Below are positions 1 to 9,520 of a DNA stretch of 64,000 nucleotides, one piece after another. Both the position numbers and the translations under genes were made by a program. The notes under the pieces are model-generated. The model was not told the origin of the DNA, ran no database searches, and saw only the letters and a list, made by a program, of their open reading frames with translations. This stretch comes from Biscogniauxia marginata (Eukaryota; Ascomycota; Sordariomycetes; Xylariales; Xylariaceae): the NCBI GenBank assembly GCA_022695795.1, contig MU404065.1, positions 248,001-312,000 of the forward strand, written 5' to 3'. How positions within the stretch are numbered: the stretch's first letter is position 1; every line of letters starts with the position of its first letter.

Positions 1-233
1 CTTTAATCCTAAGAGCTACTCATGCCACGGTGTGGTCTGTGCTCCGCTTGGAGGCAAGCCCACGCACACAAAAAAAAAATTCAGAAACTGTTCTTGGTCA
101 AGTCTTTAGCGAGACCTCCCGCAATTCGACCACCTACGGAAATCATCAACTCTCCCCATCTCGAGTGCTCGCTCTTCGACCAACCCACGCCGAGAAGCGA
201 ATCCTCTTCTTGATCAACACCAATACCGCAATC

Positions 234-1058
234 ATGGCTGACGACCCCGAATACGTACGTCCTGCCTTTATCATTCCCACAGGCCGCCAGCAATCTGCAA
301 GATGAGGGGGCAGACGGACTAACGTGATGGTATATAGAACGCCGAGGAGGCCGCCGAGCTCAAGAAGAAGAGACAGTTTCGCAAGTTTTCCTTCCGCGGA
401 ATTGACCTTGATGCGTACGTTTTTTTTTGTCCTCGAAAATTTCAATTCGTGACTCCGGAATACCATACCTTCACCCGCCTCGCCACCATAAAGTCCCATC
501 GCAGACGATGCCGCGACAGAGGGGTTTCTCTCCCTGCGCTATCATCAGGGATAATTCTAGGCAGAAATGAACGATGGGAACACGGACGTAACAGGCTAAC
601 GAATATGTCGTCGCGAACAGTCTTCTAGACCTCAGCTCCGATCAGCTACGCGACGTTGTCCACGCCCGCGCCCGCCGCCGGATCAACCGAGGTCTCAAGC
701 GCAAGCCTATGGGCCTGATAAAGAAGCTTCGGAAGGCCAAGCAGGAGGCCAAGCCGAACGAGAAGCCGGATCTCGTCAAGACGCACCTGCGGGACATGAT
801 CGTCGTTCCCGAGATGATCGGCAGCGTCATCGGTATCTACTCGGGCAAGGAATTCAACCAGGTTGAAATCAGACCAGAGATGGTGGGCCACTATCTCGGC
901 GAGTTCTCGATTTCATAGTACGTACCCGCGGACTCTTGACGCCCCCCTTTTTAATTAGGAGGAGGACAGATGGCTAACTCTCCTGCAGCAAGCCTGTCAA
1001 GCACGGTAGACCCGGTATTGGTGCCACTCACTCTTCTCGGTTCATCCCTCTCAAGTAA
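234..1058 (+). CDS. rps15: 40S ribosomal protein S15 (uS19 family)
   Basis: Cytosolic small-subunit ribosomal protein near the decoding centre and subunit head. Four exons are read: 234-254, 338-414, 621-917 and 989-1058, giving 154 aa, the usual length for eukaryotic S15. The spliced protein starts MADDPEY and contains the conserved blocks [48 protein letters not shown] and [17 protein letters not shown]. It ends [22 protein letters not shown], the family C-terminus. All introns begin GTACGT or GT-A and end AG, and a CTAAC branch site precedes exon 2. A tiny first exon followed by several introns is typical of fungal ribosomal protein genes. The start ATG is the first codon of a perfect family N-terminus. 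Confidence 0.95.
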
Positions 1059-2264
1059 ACGGTGGCGAAAATGGGGGGTCTCTTTGCATTCATGGATTAG
1101 GCAAACGGAATGGTTCTTGCTCGGTAGTTTGGCAGAGTCCATTACTATCCGATATGCGCTGCATGATAATGAATGAAATCATATTGCGCCGAGCGTTCCT
1201 TCTTGAGCCCGCGACTGTGACATGATAGATGGCGTCTAACTGCAAATTGGCACCCTGCTTAGTGAATTAGAACGCCTAGTTATTAGTGCGCACCCTGATG
1301 ACTACCCCATTACTCCGAGTCTTAACCCATGAGGAGTGTCCATCTCGATCATACAGTCTCGAGGGTAGCAGATACATTCCACACAATGATTTACTTAACT
1401 GGATATAATGTTGACATACGTTCCCGAGTGAACTAGGAGGATTATATTACGTCGAGTCACATAATTCGCCTTTGACTACCAAGTCTGACATAATGAATAT
1501 TTGGATACCTGTTAACCGTAGACGTTGAAAAGGGGACCTGTTGATGGGCCGATGATGAATTGACCTTTTCATCTAGAAGATTTCACCACCTCCTGACTAG
1601 GTAACTGAAAGCTCTAGAGGTCCTTACGTGTTGAGAATATACATAGTATTCTAATTCAGAGCATACATACGCTTCTCGATTTCCATGAGTCGGATTTCGC
1701 ATTGTGTACCTACGTAGTCATGGGGTACCATGGTTCGAAGTATCAATACACATAGGGTAGAGAGAAGGAGAAAGAAGGGCAGAGAGAGGGTTGGCGCCCT
1801 ATTTGTGACAACCACTTCCTTGCCCCCCTTGTCGCCGTACTTTGGTCTAAATGAAATCATTCGTGCGTAAGGGGTGGTTTAGAGGTTATAGAAGTTGGAT
1901 TAAAGGGGACGAAATGGGCATCAGGACTATTCGGTCTCATGATTCGGCACTCGTACATCATCGTTTTCAGGACGGGACACACGTCCTATCTGGCGAAAGC
2001 TGCGTGCGGCCTTTTCCCCCGTCCGCCCCCTTTTCTTCCTAGGGAGGACGGACGGGCCGCGCTAGGCGAGTCACGGAGAGTCGCATTCTTCTCATAATCT
2101 GTTTTCTTATTCATCCAGTCCACACAAGTCGTGGGGACTGTTCTACGTATTTATTGCTCCTTTGCGTGTCGCTTTGGTAGGCCAAGTTAGGTACCTAAGA
2201 TAGGTAGAGTTTTATGTGGATACAGGTAGGTAGTGAGTTAACCCTGGGAAAGGAGGGGACTCGG
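1059..2264. other. Convergent intergenic region, no gene seen
   Basis: AT-rich spacer between the 3' ends of the S15 gene and the complex I subunit gene. It should hold both 3' UTRs. A short GC-rich inverted repeat (CCGTCCG / CGGACGG) lies near 2018-2057, and tracts of TAGGTA/TACCTA type lie at about 2178-2235. The short reading frames here show no family signature. Confidence 0.6.
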
Positions 2265-3098
2265 TTATGATGATGATGATGATGCCTCCTCCTCCTCCTT
2301 GGCGCGCTTGCTCGCGAGCAACGCCAGCCTCGTCGCCTTGCGCTCCTCCTCGGCGGCCGCCTGCTTCCGGTAGTGCTCGGCGACGTAGTCGAGCTTCGGG
2401 TAGTGGCCCGCGGGCACGTTAAAGGGCGAGCCGGCGGAGAACAGTCTGTGGAAGGGGGGGGGGGAGTTGTTAGCTGTCTGTCCGTCTATTTATCCATCTA
2501 AGATATAGCAGCTGAAGAAGAAGGGGAAGAAAAAAGTTTTTTTTTCCCAAGGAAAATAATAGACGTACTCTGGCATCTTGAGCTCGACGTGCGCGTTCTT
2601 CCCCCCGTGCAGGAACAGGTGCTTGTCGTGGGCGGCCTGGTCGAGGGTCTGCATGCGCAGCTCGTTCCGCGCCGCGAACTCGTTGAAGTAGTCGAACTGC
2701 GCGAGCCACTTGGTCCCGGCCGAGGGCTCGCCGTCGGCGCCCGGCCGGGTGATCTTGTAGCCCAGTATCGACAGCGGTATGGCGCCGACGAAGATGTAGA
2801 ACGCGGCCTATTTTTAGGAGAGAGAGAGATGTGACCCCTGTTAGCGTTCCGGCGATCATAGCATATCATGTATCATCGTAAAAGATATATATGTATATGT
2901 CGTGTTGCTAGATGGCGCGAGAGGACCGGTGGGGGGGGGAGAGAAACGTACGCCTAATCCCTCTTCGACCTGATGTGCGCCGTGGTGGTGGTGATCGTCG
3001 TGGCCGTGGCTCTCGGAAGCATAGGAACGCGAGGTTCGCAAGGTAGTCGGGCGTGTACGGCGGGCTGCGCAAGCCGCCCTTGTCCGGAGGGCCTGCAT
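2265..3098 (-). CDS. NADH:ubiquinone oxidoreductase 17.8 kDa-type subunit
   Basis: Three exons on the minus strand (3098-2952, 2807-2569, 2445-2265) give 188 aa. The N-terminus (MQALRTRAACAARRTRP...) is rich in Arg and Ala without acidic residues, as in a mitochondrial presequence. It is followed by a His-rich patch (HGHDDHHHHGAH). Exon 2 begins with a hydrophobic segment (AAFYIFVGAIPLSILGY), a likely single inner-membrane helix. The remainder is charged and helical and ends in a Lys/Glu-rich tail. The arrangement matches the accessory complex I subunit called 17.8 kDa in Neurospora. I recognise it by overall pattern rather than by a catalytic motif, so the family name is less certain than the gene model. 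The last five residues before the stop are Ser encoded by a TCA repeat, so replication slippage could move the end. Confidence 0.72.
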
Positions 3099-3703
3099 CG
3101 TGGGTGTAGGCGGGTATGTGCTGCCAATTGGCTTCGGAGAGGATGCTGATAGCTGGGCTCGGAGCTTCGTTTTGGGAGGATGATGTCGGAATTGAGGCAC
3201 TCGGGATGGTGGGGGGGGGGGGGCAGATTCGACCAATCACACGTACTCCTTGGTCATCTTGCATATAGTGTTATTACTGACTATAGACTGTATCATGCAC
3301 TGTGTGAACTTAACTGTGAGAAGTCGCAGGACAGTACGTCCGTACCTTGGTAACATACAGTTTCTCTTGTGAGAAATGTTTAAGTACCTATCGAGCACTA
3401 CTTGGATAATTTTTAAAATCTCTTTGCTGAATGAACCTTGTCACAAAAATGATTGACTCTTTATCATTTTTATAACAGGCATCAGCTACCTAGTTACAGT
3501 TGGGTTACAACCTGTATTTTCGGACACTTTCTCTGTCTTCGTGTCCAGTTTGGCTCTTGCAAGCTGTCCTGATTTAGCGCATCGCCACCTGACTTACAAA
3601 AACCCCAGACCAGCTCCCAACCGAGTCTGATATTTATCTATCTATCCCGCCAAACCAATGAAAATTTAATGTTTTTCAAAGTCGTTATTTCGTTCCCTTC
3701 AAC
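3099..3703. promoter_or_regulatory. Divergent promoter region between complex I subunit and SIL1
   Basis: About 600 bp between two divergent start codons, so it should contain both promoters and 5' leaders. A poly-G run lies at about 3211-3222. A TATA-like stretch (TATTTATCTATC) near 3631-3642 sits about 65 bp before the SIL1 ATG. No defined factor site can be assigned by eye. Confidence 0.45.
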
Positions 3704-4990
3704 ATGGCCTTCTCATTTTTACGCAATCTAAGCAAGGCCATTTTCTCTGTTTTTCTTATAGTTTTTGTCGTCTGCTCTTTTACCTCCGCATCATCATCAT
3801 CTCCACTAGAATCACCTTCGGCAGAGACCGAGCTCCTCTGCCACACAGACAATCCTGCCGAATGTTATCCCAAGGTCTTTGTGGCAACGGAGGAGTTCCA
3901 AGTTGTCCATGACGACCAGGATTTGCCTCCTGGTCTGCATGTGCAGCTCGATGTCCAGACGGGCCAGAAACAGGCAAAACTCTACAACCCAACAGAGGAG
4001 AATTCGGCAGCACTTGAGGGCTTGCCGGTCGATCAGGCGGTAATCGTTGTGGATCCCGGACAGCAACCAAATGAGCCTCACATCCCCGCCGGTGCACCGG
4101 CCTACGAGCCTATAGGTGTGGTGAAGGAACCGCGGGAGAAGAACGAGGGCTTCGCCCAGGCCGTGCAGATCGTAAAGGAGTACTTAAAGCAGTCTGACAG
4201 CGCCCGGCACGATGTTCCAGACGAGGTGCTCCAGGCTCTCGACACTCTCGAGGAGCTGTCTCACGACATGTACTACGGGCTCCAGATCGCCCAGGATGCC
4301 GAGGCCGTGGAGACTCTGTTCTGTCTTCTCGCGAAGAGGGACGCCACGCAGGTGCAGATGTGGCCCGTGACCGCGCGGCCCGATTTCCTCGCGTCGTCGG
4401 TCCTAGCTGCCACGGTGGCCAACAACGCGCCCGCGCTCCGGGAGCTCGAGAGATCGTGGGACGCCGTGATGGGGAAGCCGTGCAAATTCACCTCCCGGCC
4501 GTTGAGGCACGAGCTGTACCACGAGCTGGCGCCGGCCACGGAACCGGGCAGCGAAGGCGAGGCGCTCGAGGCGGACTTCGCGCGCTTGAACCTCGCGGTC
4601 CTGCACGGCCTTCTGAAGAGCCCCAAGATCAGAGATGAGTTCATGGACAACGACGGCATGCGGAGTTTGCTCCTGGTCCTCCTCCGGGAGGGCGAGGCCT
4701 GGGCGCCCAGGCGAGCCAGGGCCGCGGAAATCGTCTCTGACACCTTCCTCGACGAGGATATCGGCGCAACTCTGGGTATCTGGCCAACTCAGGGGCCGAC
4801 CGACGCCGCGATCTGCGCCGAGGGTGGACCGGAGTCGCTGGGCGACGAGTGCTGGGAGTACCACCTCGAAAAGATCGGTCGAGAGTCCCCAGATGCAGCG
4901 AATTGGAGCAAGCCCCTGCTCTCGCTTCTTCAACAGAGACGGCCTAGGAATCCCGAGTCGTCGATACCGTCGGAGCAGAAGGAGCTGTAG
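3704..4990 (+). CDS. sil1: Nucleotide exchange factor SIL1
   Basis: Intronless, 428 aa. SIL1 is the ER-lumenal exchange factor that releases ADP from the Hsp70 BiP/Kar2 and so supports protein translocation and folding. The first 30 residues form a signal peptide: basic start, then hydrophobic AIFSVFLIVFVVCSFTSA. The block with HTDNPAECYPKVF and then FQVVHDDQDLPPGLHVQLD...GQKQAKL is the family's N-terminal signature. A long armadillo-like helical region follows (SHDMYYGLQIAQ, LLLVLLREGEAW). Two Cys, at about 46 and 54, occupy the region where yeast Sil1 has a redox-active pair. The protein ends QKEL, a variant of the H/KDEL retrieval signal, which fits ER retention. Start choice: the first ATG, immediately before the signal peptide. 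Confidence 0.93.
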   Translation: MAFSFLRNLSKAIFSVFLIVFVVCSFTSASSSSPLESPSAETELLCHTDNPAECYPKVFVATEEFQVVHDDQDLPPGLHVQLDVQTGQKQAKLYNPTEENSAALEGLPVDQAVIVVDPGQQPNEPHIPAGAPAYEPIGVVKEPREKNEGFAQAVQIVKEYLKQSDSARHDVPDEVLQALDTLEELSHDMYYGLQIAQDAEAVETLFCLLAKRDATQVQMWPVTARPDFLASSVLAATVANNAPALRELERSWDAVMGKPCKFTSRPLRHELYHELAPATEPGSEGEALEADFARLNLAVLHGLLKSPKIRDEFMDNDGMRSLLLVLLREGEAWAPRRARAAEIVSDTFLDEDIGATLGIWPTQGPTDAAICAEGGPESLGDECWEYHLEKIGRESPDAANWSKPLLSLLQQRRPRNPESSIPSEQKEL

Positions 4991-5984
4991 GTAGTTATAG
5001 GTGGAAGCAATAGAGGCGGGCAAGGGACGGTTCGACCATAATCGTGGCATTCAGTATAAAAGGGCATATTAGCACATTCGGCGTTATTTGGAAGAACGGT
5101 ATCGTTGCTTTTAATGATTATATACCCGAATTATTTTTAAGATATGTTTGTACTTCCACCCTCGTGCTGTCTAAGAGAAGTGGTCTTAGGGAGGTGGGGG
5201 CTTAGTTACTACGTACAGATCCCAAGACGGGTAGGAGACTTGGGTCTGGGGAGGAGGCAATACCTCGAAACACTCTCTGCGGTCTAAATGTCTGCAGCAG
5301 AAAGGAAATCTCAACAGCAACCTCTAGGGGGGGAGAGAGACAGACAAAGAGAAATCAGGAACTACGGTCTCCATATGATGGTTTGGGCAGTGGCCTACGA
5401 TTTCACGAACGCGAATGCTAGAGCAGAGAAGAAGTCTGGGGCGTTCCGGCCACGTACGGATGCGTTTCGAGTCGTGTCTCTCTTCTGAAACTGGGACGCT
5501 TTCATGCTAACCCTACGGGCCTATGGGGATGTGGCCCTCCTCCACGACCAGCCGGTCCCGTCGCCGGCCGCGGAGGCCGGCCTACCCGGACGCTAGATCG
5601 GTTTCCTGCGAAGTGAGCAGGTGTCGTCGTAAATATTATGGATCATGCGTGTAGATCGTGTCACGTATAGCTATAGGTAGTGATGAAATGGAAAAGGTGA
5701 CAGATATCACTAGGGAACCTAGAAATATGGGATCAATTATGCGGGCGAGTCGCGGATTGACATTTACACTAGGTTTTCCTTTTGCTCAGTATAGAATACC
5801 TACCTACCAGTAACTGTTAAACAGGTAACAAAAAGAAATTATATCTAGTTCAACATAGGTGGCGATTTTTGTGACTTTGAGCAAAGGTTGGTGTTCCTAG
5901 GGTAGTGTGTTATTTTCTGTAAGCGTACGGGGGAATATAATTGGCAATGCGGCTCCCCTCGAGTCGAGATGGAAAACCGGCAAG
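4991..5984. other. Intergenic region with no recognised gene
   Basis: Holds the SIL1 3' UTR and the promoter and leader of the AAA ATPase gene. A GC-rich patch with CCGGCC inverted repeats lies at about 5560-5590. A 66-codon ATG frame at 5288 has unremarkable composition and is not called. TACCTACC tracts lie near 5798. Confidence 0.5.
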
Positions 5985-8006
5985 ATGAGCGCAAACTACT
6001 GGTTGGGTTTCAAGGCATTTTGGCAGCTGGTGCCAAGCCGCCAAGGAAATCCCGCCTCGCCTGAACAATTGCTGAAGAATTTCTGCCCGCGACGTAAGCA
6101 GCATCTGTGCTGCTAACTACGACGACCTGAGGAGACCGAATGCAGAATCGCTATATACTAGCCTTTTTTCCTTCGGTAGATATCGTGACCACAAAAGTAG
6201 GGTAGGACCCTGGCCTGCCATGGTGGCACAGACCATAGGCAGGTTTGGCCGTCTGCCAAGACATCCCTTGGTAAGCATTAGGTAGCTCATGGGGGAAGGA
6301 TATCATCTACTGAGATATTGGGTTTCAATTAATAAATTATCTAGGCTCGGCTGATCGTGCCTCGAAGGAAGTGGGGAATACCGCCACAGAAGATCGCGTT
6401 GTCGGCAAGTACGGTTCCAACCTCTGACATATCATCTCGCAACCGCCGCCGTCGCACAGACGACGAACAGGAAGAGGAAGAGGAAGGGGGAAGAGGACCG
6501 AACTGGAGAGCTGCTCTCTCTAAGTTTATCGAGGGAAGCGCCACGGCTTTCGGCTCTCTTTTGGTCCTCGGACTAGCTGGGTACTCATACAATGTCTACT
6601 ACAAGGCACATGTACTACGGAAGATGGAAAATGCGTTTGCGGTCGGTTACTCGAGTCTAGAAATGGCGGCCCTCAGCCGACACGTCGACCCGTCGAGTCC
6701 ACACTCAGAGCTCATAGAGTTGGCGTCGGAGGACCCGACCTCTGAGGATAATGACTGGGTTCCGCGCGACGAGCAAGCCTTAATCGACAGCATTGTGGAG
6801 GGCGTCACCCAGGGTCAGTATCACCTAATCACAGGTGAGAAGGGGACGGGCAAGACCTCGATGTTGCTGAAGGCGATGCGGCGGATCGGGGGAGATGGTG
6901 TTGCCATGTTCGAGGCGCACGGCGACCCCGAGATTTTTCGCGTACGTCTAGGCAAAGCCCTCGACTTCGAGTTTCACGAGGACTACATCGGCAGTCTGTT
7001 CAGCTTCAAGGGCCCGCGCGAAACGACTGCCCTGCTTGACATTGAGCGCGCCTTCAACAAGATGGAGAAGATCGCTTTAGCCCGGAAAGAACGTGTCGGG
7101 AAGCCACTTATACTAATCATCACGGGTGCCCACCTTGTGCGTGATGACGAGGATGGCCAGGACCTACTCGAGTTGATACAGCAGCGGGCCGAGCTTTGGG
7201 CCGCGAGTCACCTCGTAACTGTGGTCTTCGTCAGCGATGATTACTGGACGCTGGAACGTCTCATGTGGCAGGCAACGCGCTTGCGTGTCACGCCCATACA
7301 CGATGTTTCCCGCAGTGATGCTCTCGAGGCCCTAAAGGGATTCCGATCCAAGAAATTTGGCGAAGAAATCCCCACGCCAATCCTAGAGCAGGTCTTCGAC
7401 AAGATCGGTGGGCGCCTTAGCTTCCTCAGTCGCGTGGCTAAGTCGGCTGATATGGTCAAGGCGTGCGAAGCTATCTGCCAACGCGAGAAGCGCTGGCTGC
7501 TGAGTCACTATTGGATACTGGGGAAGGACTTGGACCCCGGGGGCGAGACACAACAAGACCTTTCGTCGGCAGCAATGTTGTTAGCCAAGACGCTGGTTGA
7601 CAAGGAGGAAGAGATGCGGCGCGAGGCCGGTGGCAACTTTGACGGGCGGCTGCCACAGATCCCGATCCACGAGGCGCGGCAGATCATGACCAACTCAGAG
7701 TGGATAAAGGAACACGACCACAACAATATCTTCACCATCACCTCGGACGGCATGGTCCAAGCCGACTCGGTAGCGATGCAGAACGCGATGCGGGAGGTCT
7801 GCCGGTGGCCGGGCTTCAATGAGCACCTCCAGGCGACCCTCGACCGCCTCGACGAGATCGAGAGCCTGCAGAGGACCAGGGAGTTGACGCTCAAGGACCT
7901 AACCGGCGACGGCGAGTACCGCGCCACCGTCGCGAAGGGCACAGGTGGCGCGACCGAAGCGGTCATTTCGCTCAAGATCGCCCCGGTGAAACCAGACAGT
8001 GCCTGA
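5985..8006 (+). CDS. Membrane-anchored AAA-type P-loop ATPase, probably mitochondrial
   Basis: The main exon, 6345-8006, is certain. Two upstream exons (5985-6093, 6146-6270) are inferred because they stay open and match phase across two GT-AG introns (6094-6145 with CTAAC, 6271-6344), giving 631 aa. The N-terminal 100 residues are Arg-rich and nearly free of acids, like a mitochondrial presequence. A possible start at the ATG at 6220 would give 570 aa. An acidic patch precedes one transmembrane helix (about 144-164, FGSLLVLGLAGYSY). Walker A is GEKGTGKTS at about 242-249. A hydrophobic strand, LILIITGAH, sits where Walker B is expected. The C-terminal third looks like a winged-helix extension found in fungal AAA proteins of this type. 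The exact role is unknown; membrane-anchored mitochondrial ATPases act in quality control or DNA maintenance. Confidence 0.8.
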
Positions 8007-9520
8007 TAGACCGCGTAACATATACCATGGAGACTGCTGCGGGTGCTGTTGAGGAATTGCCCACCTGAGAGCTTGAGAATGTCGTGACTAGTATAGTACG
8101 TCCCATGTGGAAAGGGCTTGAAAGTTATCTACCTTAGGTTAAGTGCCCATTTCCGGATGGAGTGATTAAAATCATATACCACATCTTTCTCCTTTCCCTC
8201 TCTATTTTTTTGCGACGAGGGAAGGCAAATGCTCTGTTTAGTACTAGCATGGCCATGTGTAATTGATGCTCATAGAAGCTCTCTAGGTAGTTGAAGGGAA
8301 TGTAGGGGCTGTGAGATCCGCGTGGTAGGGAAGTATTTTTCGTTTTAGCAGTTGAGAAATTAAAGTCGTGATCAAAGAGCCTCACGATGGTAAGAAAAAT
8401 AAGATATACAACACCAACCAACCTAAGAATTACACGTGCTAAACAAACGTATCTGGGGTAGGTACTACCTGAGGTGTGACAGCCTAGGTAGGTGAAAAGA
8501 AGCCGGTAAGTGGAAGTGGCGTTGGAGCTCGCTTTGGTTGTGCATAGACCACTATACGATCAAGGCACATTACGTATTGCGGAAGGCTGCGTCGCAAACC
8601 AAGTCACAGCAACTTCACCTCATCACCAACAAACTCAGCCAGGTCGGGGTTTCAGCAAGCTGCAACATGACAAGGATTCCGGTAGGTCTCGGGAGGATTT
8701 GAATGTAGCTCGGGAAGAGTGGATCGAAAGAGCTGCAGCCGCGATGCAAATACGTTGCCGCCCAACCAATAACCCTTGCTGGTGCTTGGCTCACCGTTGG
8801 AACCAATGGGCATCCCTAACGGGCTTGTCTGGCGGCTATTTCGAACGCTCATCTGCCTCGGCCTCCAAACTCCACCAGCCAGAGGCTTCAATTTGACCTC
8901 TCATCTGACTAGCCGCGAGAGCCTCTCGAACCTAGTCAGGCCTTGCAGCGCAGGGGGCCAGTAAGCCTGCGGGATCCCACGTACACCAGTGAGAAGTCGA
9001 ATTGACTCGGCTGGACCGGTGTGTTGGTCAACGAGGATGCGTTCCGAAGGCGGCCGTCCTGGGTATTTGCCTGTTGTGTGTAGGTGCAACAAGGTACCAG
9101 TCACCTGGCCTTATTGTGTCTATTTCTCATTAATACTAGCCATGGCCGCAGGCCTCGATACAACAATGACTTCTTTCTAGTTCTTCCACCTCCAGTACAG
9201 TGTCTTTGATTTTTTTCCCTTTGTCCATCACTTATTTCTTTCACCAGCATCGACGCCCGTCTCACTCTTAATGACTAGGGCATCTCGACCTCGCTTCTTT
9301 TGAAAGGACTACCTTACATTCTCTTCTGCGCAAACCACGAACCCCCTCAAGGTTTCAACACTTTTTTTTCTTGTTCATTTCTACCTACCCGCTAATCTCA
9401 CTTTTTATTCTCATTCTAAATTATACACGTTAAATCTCAGAGCTGGCACCTTGAGTTTGGCGTTTTCTTGCACACAGTTTGCTATCGCAGTCGATAGTGA
9501 TTTCTACTATTCTGTACATC
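8007..9520. other. Intergenic region and long upstream leader
   Basis: About 1.5 kb between two same-strand genes. From about 8150 to 8500 it is AT-rich with TAGGTA tracts. From 8500 to 9180 GC is higher, but every frame is short and without domain features. From 9180 to 9520 it is pyrimidine-rich, typical of a fungal promoter and 5' UTR ahead of the 9521 gene. Confidence 0.5.

Noticed and set aside
5288..5488. 66-codon ATG frame
   Set aside because: Short, polar, no neighbouring splice signals or family resemblance. Consistent with chance.
6357..6359. GTG as the start of the AAA ATPase
   Set aside because: GTG is not a usual nuclear start. The frame is open upstream to an acceptor at 6344, and ATG starts exist in upstream exons.
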